Origin: Diphasiastrum complanatum
Lineage: Eukaryota; Streptophyta; Lycopodiopsida; Lycopodiales; Lycopodiaceae
Length of the DNA: 64,000 nt
NCBI GenBank assembly: GCA_029204225.1
Contig: CM055094.1
Coordinates: 28,322,107-28,386,106 of the forward strand
Reading direction: 5' to 3'
Shown: piece after piece, positions 31,990-44,140 of the stretch
Numbering within the stretch: position 1 is the first letter of the stretch
Layout: every line of letters starts with the position of its first letter
The notes under the pieces: model-generated
What the model was told of the DNA's origin: nothing
Seen by the model: only the letters and a program-made list of their open reading frames with translations
Databases searched by the model: none
Position numbers and translations under genes: made by a program

Positions 31990-32700
31990 TTTTCGTAATT
32001 TTAGCCAAAATTTGTCTCCAAAATAGTTGAGACTGTTCAAAAATTGCAAACCAAATCTACAATTTTGGACAAAAACTTGGGGACATTTTCGCAATTGTAT
32101 TGGTGATATTTTTTGCAATTTTAGCCAACAAATTGTGGATCTTTATTCGCAATTCTTTTGGCAAAATTTGCCAAAACAATTGCGGAAATTTTTTATCCGC
32201 AAGTTTTTTTTTTCAAAATAGTGTATAAAAATTGCGAAAAATAAATCCACAATTTATTTTCTACTGCGGATTTATTTTTCGCGATTTTTTGACACTATTT
32301 TAAAAAAAATTGCAAAAATGAATTTCCGTAGTTTTTTTTTCGCAATTTTTGCAAAAAAATTACGGAAAAATATCCGCAATTTTTGCCACAACAATTGCGA
32401 AAATGAATTTTTGCAATTCTTTTTGACAATTTTTGCCCAAAAAATCAGGCAAAACATATCAGCCAAACAAATTGCAAAAATAAATCCAAAATTATCATGC
32501 CAAAAAATTGCGGGTGGATTTCGACAATTTTTTTATTGTTAATTTAGCCATAAAAATTGTAGAAAATTAGCCAAAAAACTTGTGGGACCGAAATTGCGAA
32601 TTTGCCAAAAAAAAATTGCGAAAACTGTTTCCGCAATTTTTTTGGCAAAAAATGACAAAAATTGCGAAAATTTTAACAATCTTTGCCATTTTTTTCTGTA
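31990..32700 (+). repeat. Right subterminal repeat array of the CACTA element
   Basis: Dense variants of aaaattgcgaaaa and tccgcaatttt in both orientations, mirroring the left array. It ends at the right terminal inverted repeat. Confidence 0.85.
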
Positions 32701-32725
32701 ATTTTTGCCACCTTTTCTTGTAGTG

Positions 32726-33340
32726 CATGGACCAGTCTCTCGGTTATATTTGCACGAAACGTGCCACGTAGGCCTCTGCCAAATGCACAAGAGCATCTAC
32801 GATTTAAAGCAATCCGCGCGACAATGGTACAAGAAGAACGATTATGCTCTACGATCCTTGGGTTTCCAACCACTGATGGTCGATTACAATGTTTATGTAA
32901 AGGTCACAGATGGGGAGATCCTAATCATTGATATCTACGTGGACGGCACATTGATTCTGTGCAAAAGCAAAGAGTTGATTGTCGAAGTGAAGAGCGCCAT
33001 CTCAAAACATTTTGAGATAACAGACCTAGGAAAAGCCAGATGTTACCTAGGCTTGCAAATCGACCACGACTATGACAAAGGGAAGCTATACCTTCATCAG
33101 TCCAGATACATCCAGAAGGTCCTAGATGATTTTGGGATGATAGATTACAAAGGGACAAACACCCCAATGCTTGCAGGAACAATTCTGACAAACAAAGATG
33201 GTCTGAAAACCGATGAAGAGAAGAAGACCATGCAACACATGCCTTATAAATGGCTAATTGGATCGTTGACGTATCTAGCAGATAACACACACCCCGACGC
33301 CCCGACATTGTTTATGCCGTGTTTAGGATGAGCCAATTCA
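32726..33340 (+). pseudogene. Copia-B pol segment 3: RT C-terminus
   Basis: It continues from 24940 in frame once the CACTA element and one cat are removed (KKVYM then DQSLGYI). CQMHKSIYDLKQSARQWYKK is the conserved copia RT block. The catalytic box reads YVDG instead of YVDD (about 32935-32946), so the enzyme would be dead. TDLGKARCYLGLQI and YIQKVLDDFGM follow, and WLIGSLTYLADNTHPD begins the RNase H linker. Confidence 0.87.
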
Positions 33341-33770
33341 ACGTGAACCCAGGCCCTATACACCACATGAAAAGAACCAACAGGTCTTTGTATCTACAAA
33401 AATATAAAAGAACTGCCCACAGACAGAAACCACCTCAGACCATAACTGCGACATAACGGTTTCAAGATCCCAAGACACGAAAGTCAAACAAATGAAGACT
33501 CGAAGACGAAGAACCAAAGTTTGAAGACCGAAGGAGCTCGAAAGACCGGAAGACCAAAAGATGACGAATCTTCACGCTCCAAGTACAAAGAAGATCAAAC
33601 AAGTACCATGAGGACGTCCACCTCCATGGATGATGCTAAAGGCAATCTGAATACCATTAGAACATGCTTAAACAACCGTTCTTATAATCACTGATTAACT
33701 TAAACCTTTTTCTCTCTATCCATATAAACAGACCAAACACGAGAGAATCAGTTGAACACCAAATTGGCTG
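33341..33770 (+). other. Decayed copia-B tail up to the Ty3-A junction
   Basis: A few residues (NPGPIHHMKRTNR) still resemble the copia linker before RNase H, then the sequence becomes rich in gaagaccgaag-type repeats without a domain. A tccatataaacag stretch near 33718 could be a TATA box of a lost LTR. Homology to the Ty3-B leader begins at about 33771. Confidence 0.4.
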
Positions 33771-33924
33771 AACACCAAATACAGCAAAATCCAACATCCT
33801 TGGACTCTACCGCCAAATGAACCTGAGATCGGATCGAGCAGTAACAAGAAGGATTGCAAATCAAGCACCAAACCTCCCAAGAGTTGTAGCTACGTGAATC
33901 AAGACAGAAGCAGAACCAACAACA

Positions 33925-35640
33925 ATGGATCCAATGGGTCAACCCGTACTTGTCGCACTCTTCAAGCAATCTAGAGGGCACCTCATCTTGAAATGCCCAA
34001 ATATGATAGATCCTTATCAGGTTCCTCCAAATCTACGAACAAGCATGCGAGATTTATGGCGAGCGGACACCGGCAGAAAAATTGATGTTGTTTCCCATGT
34101 CTCTAGTAGCTGTAGCCCAAGACTGGTTCTTCAACCTATCGAAAAAGGAGAAATTCACTGGGGAAGGGGTTAAAGCGGATCTCATCATGCACTTTAAACC
34201 AAGGAAGTTTTTGGAAGATCTTTGTCTCCTATTAAGCAAGGTCATGATGAGAAAAAGAGAAAGGGTCCGAGACTACATTGAACGGGTGAAACATCTAAGA
34301 TCGGAATGCAACATAGCACTAACTCCTAATCATGCGGTCATTATGTGATTCGTTGCGAGGCTGCCACGAAACATTCTAAGAGAACTCAAACAATGGGAGC
34401 AGTATGCCACGTTGCAAGAAGCAATGGAAGACAGCATCAGGGAAGAGGATGAGGGCTCAGACGATGAATCCTATCCGAACTCCCTCGATAGCATCAACCT
34501 CCAATGCTTCCAATGTATCAACAGATCTGCTGATGGAACAAATGACAAAGCTACACAAGAAGTAGATGAAGCAATCGATGACACAATTTGATCAAAAGTT
34601 GAAGGCCTTGTAGGGAGTTGTAGCTACAACTTCAAATCCACCGAAAAAAAACTAGCTGTAGTATCCCCAAAGAGAAAAGGTATGGTGTCCAGTTTGTACC
34701 CACAACCATATCACCAACGAGTGTCTAGTTTTGAAGTAGAATCTCAAACTAACACAATTGTATTGCCACATGTGCATGCATCATCGCACAAAATGGTGTT
34801 CTGTCCATTCAACCCCAGAATCATACAACAAAAGAAGAACCAATATCAAACCTCTTATCCATACCATCAGGGGGCACCGAATGCGACACCGCAGTTTGGA
34901 GCGCAAATGGATCAGCAACACATGGCTTTACCTGCACTACCAAGGCTAGCTAACAATCAACTAGCTTACGTGAATTTGAAAGCATCAGAACAAAAAATGC
35001 CACCCCAACCTGAGTAGCAGCAACAATGGTATGGTCCGGATAAACCCTATGTAGATCTGGCCATCAACAAATATTATGCGGCCTATGCTGCATCAAGGTG
35101 GTAGAATATATGGTTGCTATGGATGCGGCGAGGGACACAAAATTGCATAATGTCCTCAGAAGGGCATGTTTACACCCTTTTATCGAGAATGCAGATACGA
35201 GCATTGCTACAAGAATTTCCCACTGAGACCTGGAGCAAGTGCACCCTTGAATTTGATTACAGTGCAATCAATAGCACATCCAGGGAGGATGCCACCAAGG
35301 ACTTCATTTTCCATGTTTCGGTGCTAGCGGTTATGCGAGCCTCAAAACAGAAGGGAGTGGCACCATCACTACCATCCTTACTATCATTGGTAGATGATCA
35401 ACCCTCTACTGCATGACCATATTCTAATGTGAGAGAAGAAGGAAAACAATATCAAAAGATCTACCATTGGATACAAGATGAACAGGTAGAGGAAGCGACA
35501 TGAACAAAAGAAAAACCGGCAGCACCTCTACCCTCAGAAGTACCAGCACCACCAGCCAACTCCCCATTAAGGATAGACCTTAACGACTGTCTATACCATC
35601 ACAAATTACCATTTCAAATGGACGAGCATGAGGTTCGGCA
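33925..35640 (+). pseudogene. Ty3-A gag region, multiply frameshifted
   Basis: The start MDPMGQPVLVALFKQ matches the Ty3-B start. Gag core pieces appear in changing frames: VAVAQDWFFNLSKKEKFTG (about 34105), LRKSFG-type lysine-rich text, then MRKRERVRDYIERVKHLRSE (about 34245). A Gln/Met-rich segment with tgccacatgtgcatg marks a decayed zinc-binding block near 34765, and a second Cys/His region lies near 35115-35230. Reading it needs more than ten frame repairs. Confidence 0.7.
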
Positions 35641-36545
35641 ATCGGGAGTGCTCGCAAGTTTACTGGCCAGCCATATGAGCTTATCCTTTGAGGAGTTTTT
35701 GCGGATTGCACCACAAGCTAAGAGAATTTTGGCGGATCGGATTAATTCAGAGCTGGAACCAACCACAAAAGAGCCCTTGTATTGCACAGGCTATGAAGGA
35801 ATGAGCAACGTCCTCCACATTGGGACAACATGGGAGAGTGAACAACACAACATCACTCTGTCAATCAAGCATTAGAGATTCGAGGACAAAGCAGTAGTGG
35901 TAGATGGAGGATTAGGTGTCAATTTGATCTCCACTACCTTATATCATAAATGGGATTTGCAAGGATTGAGGCTAGCGAGCTTTGCCATCAAACTAGCATA
36001 TCAGTCCTATATAAAACCTAAAGGTCTAGTTGAAGATATCTCAGCAAAGATAGCGGCAGTGTAGTTCGTAATCACCTTCATGGTGATGGACATTCCAGAG
36101 TCACCTTCTAACTATCGTGTTTTACTAAGAAGACCTTGGTTGAGAGTCACAGAAGTGGTTCACAACTGGAAAACCGGAAAACTCACCTTCGAAAATAGAG
36201 AGCAGGCTATAAAGGTTGATCCAACCACATGGCCGATGAAACCAATTACATCCAAGGCTGATAACGGATCGTCCACCACTGATCACACAATTGATCGCCC
36301 AAGGCAAGCCAAGGGAGGTCATTATGATTCTCAAACAGATAATTTGCGATGGACGGATGCATTAACAATAGTTGACTGTATGGCTGGGCATGCATGTCAT
36401 TATGGTTTAGATCCAGAACCTAGCACATCTTCACCCAAGGGGTACACCCTGGACACACCAATTACTTTTGGGGTGAATATAATCAACATAGCATGGCTGT
36501 CAACGGAAACTATTGAAGATCTCATTGATTATGATTTAGTCCCTT
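35641..36545 (+). pseudogene. Ty3-A protease region
   Basis: A retropepsin-like domain of the type found in Tat-lineage elements: VVVDGGLGVNLIS near 35890, where the catalytic Asp is followed by Gly-Gly rather than Ser/Thr-Gly. FVITFMVMDIPESPSNYRVL and LLRRPWLRVTEVVHNWKTGK (about 36070-36185) form the conserved second half. An acidic linker ends with FGVNIINIAWLSTET. Stop codons and shifts separate the parts. Confidence 0.75.
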
Positions 36546-37152
36546 AGCAACATGCATTTACCTACACCAAAGAAGTCGAGCCGACTGATGAATAGGTCCA
36601 TGGATTGAGAAGAGTACCGGCCAACCACCACATAAATCACCAATGGCAAAGGTTTCCAAGGTAGATCCACCCAAGGCACCTATGACTAAGAAAAACTAGT
36701 TGAAACAGCATTACAGCCAGGTGATCCGATGGAGCGATCTACCAAAAGAGGTAGTAGCAGCTATGGTGGATATTGATATTCATAACCATGAAGCGAATAT
36801 CAAACCAGTTCCCAGAAAAGATAACAAAGACGTATCCAACTACGTATATAGAAAAAAAAAAAGTGTTGGATTCCTTGAAATTGGTCCAAATACAGCGTCA
36901 TCCTCATAGACGACTGGAAGTGCAAAGATTTCAAGTCGGGCTAAGATTAACACGCTGAAGGAAGAATCTTGTCATTCACAAGATGCCAGAAACCTTCAAT
37001 AACTATACCCTAGATGACGTAGTAATCATGATGTCGCAAGCACAAAGAGAACCTGATCAAAATTAAAAACCAACGGAACAAGTCTTCGAAGGACCTGTGC
37101 AGACACAACCTATGATTTAGCTGAGCCAGACAAAGAGAAAAAGATTGTTCAT

Positions 37153-38360
37153 GTGGGAGAACAGTTGACACCCACTCAATTCAAGAGGCTACGTGCTTTG
37201 CTGGTGGAATACAAAGACTGCTTCGCATGGACCTACAAAGATCTGAAGGGTATACTACCAACCGTAGTCCAGCATACCATACTTCTGGATGGAATAGCTC
37301 CCAAGGTGAGCCGTTATTACCACTGCAATCCTAGCTACACAGAGTTGATTAAACATGAGTTGTAGAAGCTGCTCGACACCAATTTCATTTATGAAATTGA
37401 GCACACAGAATGGGTATCGCCAATAGTCATAGTACCCAAGAAGAATGACAAAATGCAAATTTTTGTGAACTTGAAGGTGCTAAGTGCAGTTACAAAGAAA
37501 GACCATTTTCCCTTACCATTCACATAAAGTGTTCTAGATAGAGTAGCATGAGTAGAAGCCTACAATTTTCTAGATAGTTTTAACGGCTACAATCAAGTGA
37601 AGATAGCACCGAAAGACCGGCACAAAACAACGTTCGCCACTGAATGGGGAACTTATGCCTATAAGGTGATGCCCGTTTGGATTTTGTAATGCGAGTTATG
37701 CAATTGACATTCAAAGAGTACCTGCAAATTTGTTTGGAGATTTTCTTGGATGATATATGCGTGCACAAGCCGAACTCAGAACACCTATCCAACTAGGAGA
37801 AAGTGTTGAAGCAATGCCGTGAATACCAGATATCCTTGAACTCAAAAAAGTGTCAATTTTGGTCGACACATGGCTTGATCTTGGCCCACATAGTATCAAG
37901 ACATGAAATTGCCACTGATCTATCCAAGATAAGGGTCATTCTTGATCTGCCACCACCAGGGATGATTCGCTAACCAGTGTCGGATCTTCATTCTAGCCTA
38001 ACCAGTGTCGGATCTTCATTCTAACCTAACCAGTGTCGGATCTTCATTCTAGATTTTGTGGAGTTAGCAAGACCGATCTACAAGCTAACTACGGAACCAC
38101 ATTAGATGGAGAAAGCCCTACAGGCTTTTCAGAAACTTAAAGATGCATTGGTCTCAGTGCCAATATTATGACCGCCCAATTGGACCATAGAGTTTCATGT
38201 GCATATTGATGCATCAAAGTATGTGATTGGAGCCGGAGCCGTCTTAACCCAGCCAAGAGAATGCAAAAAAGATCTCCAATCTGATTTGCCAGCCGATAAT
38301 TCATAGATGAACCATTCAACCACAGAATGGGAGGCACTGGCTATGACTTATGTGGTTAAG
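37153..38360 (+). pseudogene. Ty3-A RT and N-terminal RNase H
   Basis: RT begins FKRLRALLVEYKDCFAWTY, followed by FIYEIEHTEWVSPIVIVPKK, VTKKDHFPLPF and NGYNQVKIAPKDRHKTTFAT. It then breaks into short frames; the region of the catalytic box (about 37700-37760) is disrupted. RNase H is traceable as IEFHVHIDASKYVIGAGAV and NHSTTEWEALAMTYVVK before Ty3-B. Three 28-bp tandem units (37971-38054) lie between. The order and spacing match Ty3 pol. Confidence 0.82.
37971..38054 (+). repeat. Three 28-bp tandem units in Ty3-A pol
   Basis: taaccagtgtcggatcttca begins at 37971, 37999 and 38027. The copies differ by about one base. Twenty-eight is not a multiple of three, so the extra units shift the frame, showing that they arose after coding constraint ended. 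Confidence 0.92.
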
Positions 38361-39147
38361 TGTTGGGGTATTCCCAACACAACACGAGCAAATAAATAAA
38401 TTCAGTAATAAATGTGTTGCAATTGCATGACCTCCTACAGGTATAAGTCCATGGCCCAATGAGCACGCAAGGCGAATGTAAATAGAAATAATAGACTTGG
38501 GCCCATTGTAATTAAAATAAAAATTAATGCCCAAAGTCAAGTTAAAACTTAGAGTTTACTTTTTTAGAGTTGGGTCCAATTTTGGACTCACATGAATCTT
38601 AGTTGGGTCCAAGATGAATAGATAGGATCAATGTGAATATTAGCCAATAGAATTTCGGGGCAAGGGCCCTCCTCATTTATAAAAAGGCACCATTTGTGCT
38701 CTATTTGGATGCTTAATAGAGAGGAGGAGACTCTATCATTTTGGGAGCTCAAACATCCTCATTTGCTAATCATGCTTGCTTATGCTATTGTTGTGGTTTG
38801 CTTGTTATTACCATTTTCCATGCTTTTTGTTTATGCTAGTTAAGGTTTCTCCATAAGCAATGATTTTGAGCATTTGAGCTAATCTCCATCTCATCTCTCT
38901 CACTCTCTCTTACCCTCTTCCCCTCTCTTCCTCTTCTCTTCTTCTCTTCTCATTCATCCTCAATCATGATGAATGTTTGTGTAGTGGAGTAGAGTTAGGG
39001 GTGAGTAGTGTTAGTGGTGATAGAGATAGAGAAAAAGTAGAGAACTATTTAAAAGTAGCATCTTTATATAGTTAGGTATCTATCCAGCGTTCTAGCCCTT
39101 GTTGACAAGTGGGAGGGCTACTACCACGACAGATCTTCAACCCTACA
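38361..39147 (+). repeat. 5' LTR of Ty3-B
   Basis: 787 bp from TGTTGGGGTATTCCCAACA to CAACCCTACA. It begins with an imperfect inverted repeat (ttgggg...ccccaa-type). A tataaaaaggcacc stretch (about 38678) is a probable TATA box. It lacks about 35 bp present in the other two LTRs of this family (next to acatgaatctt). Confidence 0.9.
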
Positions 39148-39166
39148 TTGGTGTCGTTGCCAGGGA
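39148..39166 (+). other. Primer-binding site of Ty3-B
   Basis: TTGGTGTCGTTGCCAGGGA follows the LTR directly. Its similarity to the TGGCGCCGTTGCCGGGGA site of Tat and Athila elements assigns the lineage; the tRNA used was not determined here. Confidence 0.75.
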
Positions 39167-40551
39167 TAGGTTCTCACTAACTAGTATAGCTGTATTTTAG
39201 CTAATTCTTGTTTTTTAGAGTAGTTTTAGGTGGATTTTTGGGTGTTTAGAGTTAGTTTTCTGTAATTTTTGTGTTTGGACTGTTCAGAGCTAGCGGAGGA
39301 GGTGTTAGAGGGTAGAGGAGACACTGAACAACCTCTAAGGGCTTGAAATCCAAACCAACCAATAAAAAACCCCAAAAAAACATACCAATCTGTATTTTTG
39401 AAAGATAAAAGAGCCAAAAATCCCATCAGATTTCAATTTCTCCACAACCAGTGAGAGTTAACTCTTGCATGACTAGCAGCTCCAGGGTACTGTCCCAAAC
39501 TTACATAGAAGCATGCGAGAGTTACTTTCCAGCAGATTGCAAAAAACAGAGAAAAAATTATGAAAATTCAAAAAACTCTTGTAAAAAATCAAAAAATTTC
39601 AAATCTCCATAAGAACTCTTGCAGAGCTCCTTGAAGTTCCATCTCATTGAGACCAGGACACAATGAAGCTTGCAAGAGTTAGTTCAAAGTTTAAGTGTCT
39701 GTGCGAGAGTTTCCAGTGGAAAAAAGATGGGAAAATACCAAAGAACCCTCGCAGACACTAAAATTTTTAGCTCCAGTAGTCAAGAACCCTCGTAGAGAAT
39801 TATGAAGTTCCATCTCATTGAGACCATGGCACAGAAGAGTCTGCGCGAGTTAGGTTGATTCCAATGAGCAGAAAATTGGGTTTAAGTGCTAAAAAATCAC
39901 TAAAAAATGAAGATCCAGCAAATCCTTCCACAGGTAACTCTCGCAGACCACTCCAATAGATCCAAAATGTCATTTTCCATCAGTGGTGAAGCTTGCGAGA
40001 GTTAGTACTAATTATTGGTAAAGATCAAGCCAAAATAGTGGTTCTGAACCCTCAAAGACAGTGAAATTTCTACTTCTTGTGAGAGTTAACTCTCGCAGAG
40101 AATACCAGAGTTAGATCTCCTCAGATGCAGCTTCTGTGATTCTTGCGAGAGTTAGTTTCCAATAATCAGAGAGATATCAAGGTTTTTTTGACTACAAAAC
40201 AACTAAAAAACCCTCGCACATCTAACCCTCGCACTAGTAATCCTCGCAGACTAGATCAGTGGAAATATATGCATTAGATACAGCTACTATCAAAATATCA
40301 GGCCAATCAGTGCAAGGAGTAAAAAGTTATCAAGGAAAAACCACCATAAGAGGCTTGAATTCTCAATATCGGCCAGATTTCTAAGATCTAGATTGCATCC
40401 AACTGTATCAGCAAGATCCAACGACCTTGGATCCTACCATTGGATGAATCTGAGATCTGGACGATCAATAGCAAGAAGAATAGTCAATTAAGCACCACAC
40501 CTTCCCAAAATAACAGCTACGCAACCAGAGGCAGAACCAGAACCATTGCCA
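39167..40551 (+). other. Long leader of Ty3-B with recurrent CTCGCAGA / GCGAGAGTTA motifs
   Basis: No coding domain is present in about 1.4 kb. The motifs aactctcgcagag, ccctcgcaga and their near-complement gcgagagttag recur at least a dozen times between about 39445 and 40250, spaced tens of bases apart. This gives many possible stem pairings in the RNA. The last 150 bp (about 40400-40551) match the remaining leader of Ty3-A. Confidence 0.65.
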
Positions 40552-42430
40552 ATGGATCCAATGAGTCAACCCATATCTGATACCTGTCGCACCCTTGCAA
40601 GCAGTCCGGAGGGCACCACAGATGGAAATACCAAAAAACGACAGATCATCGGATCCCATCCACTTCCTCCAGATCTACGAGCAAGCTTGTGAAATCTATG
40701 ACGATCGGACACCTGCAGAGAAGTTGATGTTGTTCCCCATGTCACTAATAGTTGTGGCTCAAGATTGGTTTTTCAACTTGTCAGAGGAAGAAAAAACCAC
40801 ATGGGAAGCAGTTAAAGCGGCTCTCATCACGCGCTTTAAACCAAAGAAATTCCTAGATGACCCGTTTCTCCTGTTGAGCAAAGTCAAGATGGGAAAAAGA
40901 GAAAGGGTCAAGGATTACATCGAGCAGGCCAAACATCTATGATCCGAATGCAATGCAGCCCTAATTTTCGATTATGCGGTGATTATGTGGTCTCTCGTGG
41001 GGTTACCACGTAGCATCAAAAGAGAACTGAAACGACGGGTGCAGTACACTACTCTGCAAGAAGCCATGGAAGACGCCATCAGGGACGAGGATGAGGGATC
41101 ACATGACAAATATCCTACTACCCACATTCCAACACCCTCGGTAGCGTCATCATCTTCAAACGCTTCCAATCTATCCATAGAACTGTTGCTGGAACAAATG
41201 ACAAAACTACACCAACAGCAGATGGAGCAACTTACGGTTCAGTTTGTTAAAAAACGGAAGGCCTTGCAGGGAGCTATAGCAACAACGTCCAATCCACTGG
41301 AACAGAACCAGCTACAGTATCCCCACCGTGAAAATGTACGGTGTTCAGTGTGCACACAAAACTATACAACAAATGAGTGTCTAGTCCTAAAGCAAAATCT
41401 GAGGCTGACACATAGATTTTGCCATCTATGCAACGCAATATCGCACGAGACAGCCTTTTGTCCGTTTAACCCCCGAATTGTCTAGCAAAAGAGAAGTCCT
41501 TATCATACCTCTTATCCATATCACCAAGGGGCACCAAATGCAACATCAAGGTATGGCGCGCCGAATAATCAACAACGCATGGCCTTACCTGCACCACCAG
41601 GGCCAGCTAATCAACAAGTGGCCCACGTAAACTTGACAACAACGGAACCAGAAATACCAACATCACCTCAACCTGAGCAGTAGCATTGGTATGGGCCGGA
41701 TGAATCATATATGGATCCTGCCATAAATGAATATTATGTGGCCTATGCAGCTCAAACTTAGCATCAGGGTGGGAGAAATTATGGTTGTTACAGATGCGGC
41801 AAAGGACACAGAATTGTTGAATGTCCTTAGAAGGGACAATATACATCCTTCTGCCGGGAATGCGATTATGGACACTGCTACAAGAACTGTCCATTGAGAC
41901 CTGGGACCAGTGCACCATTGAACTTCATTGCGATACAACCAGCAACAGTTCCAGTGGGGATGCCACCGGAAAGACAACATTTCCATGCCCTTGTGTTAGC
42001 CATCACGCGAGCACAGAAGCGAAAGGAAGTGGCTCTCTTACCACCACCGTCAGTCACTGATGACCAACCCTCGACTTCAGCGCCATATCCGAATGTGAGG
42101 GAAGAGAGGAGACAATATCAAAAGATACGGAATTGGGTACAAAGAGCACAAACAAAGGAAAAAACACAAGAAAAACCCACAACTATAGAACCTCCTGCTA
42201 ATGAAGAACCAGTACCACGAGTAGGCCCACCACTGCACACTTATCAGAACGATCGGTTGTATCATCATGAACCACCTTTCCACATGGTGGAGCCCGAGGA
42301 ACCGCATACAAAAATGCTCACCAGTTTGCTAGCAAGCCATGTCAGCTTATCCTTGGGAGAGTTGTTGTGGATTGCACCACAAGCTAAAGGCCTTTTGGTT
42401 GAATGGGCTAAACAGAAACAGAACCAGTAG
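40552..42430 (+). pseudogene. Ty3-B gag with two zinc-binding regions
   Basis: It starts MDPMSQPIS, shifts frame near 40585, and continues as the gag core (IHFLQIYEQACEIYDDRTPA, LIVVAQDWFFNLSEEEKTTW, ALITRFKPKKFLDD, RERVKDYIEQAKHL). A stop at 40940 and a shift precede LVGLPRSIKRELKRRVQ. The first Cys/His block is CSVCTQNYTTNEC with CHLCNAISHETAFC (about 41341-41465). A CCHC-like knuckle is at about 41790 (CYRCGKGHRIVEC, one residue short), then CRECDYGHCYKNC (about 41855-41893). A polar tail leads to protease. Confidence 0.82.
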
Positions 42431-42519
42431 CACCAAAGCCCATATATTGTGCGGGCTGCGATGAGACAAGTAACGTCCTCCACATCGGGACAGCATGGGA
42501 GAGTGAGGAACACAACATC

Positions 42520-43135
42520 ACCCTGCCAATCAAGCACAAGAGATTCGAGGATGAGGTAGCAGTGGTAGATGAAGGATCATGTGTCAACTTGATATCCACT
42601 ATCTTGTATGAAAAGTGGGGTCTACAGAGATTGAAGCCAGCAAAATTTGCCATCAAACTAGCGGATCAATCCTGTGTAAAGCCAAGGATGTAGTCAACAA
42701 CATCCCTATGAAAATAGTAGACATGCAGTTTGGGATCACTTTTGTAGTGATGGACATACCTGAGTAGTGTTTTATTGGGAAGGCCTTGGTTGAGGACTGC
42801 GCAAGTAGTTCACAACTGGGGTACGGGAAAACTCACCTTCGAAAATAGAGAACAGGTTTTAAAGGTCGATCCAACCACATGGGCGGTCAAACCTATTGCA
42901 AGGCTAATGACGGATCATCAACGACAGATCATACGATCGATCGCCCAAGGCAAGTCAGGGGTGGTCACTATGATTCAGAGATAGATGTCGTGATATGGAT
43001 GGATGCATTAGCAACGATTGACTGCCAAGCATGTCAATATGAATCGGATCCTGAACCCAACACATCTTCACCCAAGTGTTACACCATGGACACACCAATT
43101 ACATTTGGGGTGAATATGATCAACATAGCATGACT
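42520..43135 (+). pseudogene. Ty3-B protease region
   Basis: VAVVDEGSCVNLISTILYEK (about 42560) corresponds to the catalytic loop with Asp-Glu-Gly-Ser. LGRPWLRTAQVVHNWGTGK (about 42775) is the second conserved block. An acidic linker ending ITFGVNMINIA matches Ty3-A. Several stops and shifts are present. Confidence 0.75.
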
Positions 43136-43743
43136 GTCAGCGGAATCTATTGAGAACCTAGTGGATGATGATTTAGTCCCTTGGAAAGCATATGGACCCA
43201 GATTACTATGGAATCAAGAGAGTACCAGCTCGACCGCTGTAAAAATCTGCTATGGCAAAAGTTTCAAAGATAGATCTAGCAAAGACACTTGCGAGCAAGA
43301 AGAACCAATTGAAACAATGTTACAACTAGGTGATCCAATGGAGTGATCTACCCGAAGAAGCTATAGCTACAGTGGATGTTGATATTTGCAACCATGAGGC
43401 GAATGTCACACCAGTTTCGAAGAAAAACAACAAGGACGAATCCAACCATATGACAAGAAAAGACAAGAAGAAGGTGTTAGATTCCTTGAAATCAATCAGG
43501 ATCAACTCAGATACAACGTCATCTTCTTCTCAGATGACAGAGAATCAAAAGATGGCCAGTCGGGCTAAGATCAATATGCTGAAGGAGGAATTTTGTCGAG
43601 CACGAGTTCATGAGATGCTTGAGACTTTCAAGAATTATACCTTGGACAACGTGGTAATTATGATGCTGCAAGCACAACAAGAACTTAATAAAAGTTAGGA
43701 ACCAGCAGAACAAGTCTTCGAGGAACCTGCGTGAACACAGCCG

Positions 43744-44140
43744 ATGAACCTTGCCGAGCTTGGAGAAGAAGAAAAGATAGTGCATGTGGGAGGCCAGTTA
43801 ACGCCCACACCTTCCAAAAGACTACGATCATTGTTCGTGGAATACAAGGATTGTTTTGCGTGGAATTATAGTGATTTAAAGGGTATCCCACCAACAATCG
43901 TCCAACATACCATACCCTTGGTAGATGAAGTAGTCCCCAAGGTGAGCCGTTATTACTGCTGCAACCCGAACTACACGATCAAGAGTTGCAGAAACTGCTA
44001 GACGCCGATTTCATCTATGAAATCGATCACACGGAGTGGGTGTTGCCTATAGTTATAGTACCCAAGAAGAATGGCAAAATGCAAATCTGTGTAGATCTGA
44101 AGGCACTAAACACAGTCACCAAAAAGGACCATTTTTTCTT
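43744..44140 (+). pseudogene. Ty3-B RT, N-terminal fragment
   Basis: It starts MNLAELGEEEKIVHVGGQLT, runs through SLFVEYKDCFAWNYSDLKG, shifts frame, and ends with FIYEIDHTEWVLPIVIVPKK and VDLKALNTVTKKDHFF. At about 44137 the RT sequence stops; the catalytic Asp residues, RNase H and integrase are missing. Confidence 0.82.

Larger units (their letters stand above)
24941..32725 (+). mobile_element. CACTA (En/Spm-type) DNA transposon, non-autonomous
   Basis: The ends are inverted: CACTACAAGAAAA starts at 24941 and its reverse complement ends at 32725, with similarity over about 27 bp. A 3-bp target duplication cat flanks it (24938-24940 and 32726-32728). Both characters are diagnostic of CACTA elements. 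Subterminal arrays of TTGCGAAAA-like units lie at both ends. No transposase (TNPD-like) frame was found. It holds a coding-free LTR element (25878-28961), satellite-like repeats and a Pro-rich frame. Its strand is arbitrary, and it interrupts copia-B RT. Confidence 0.93.
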
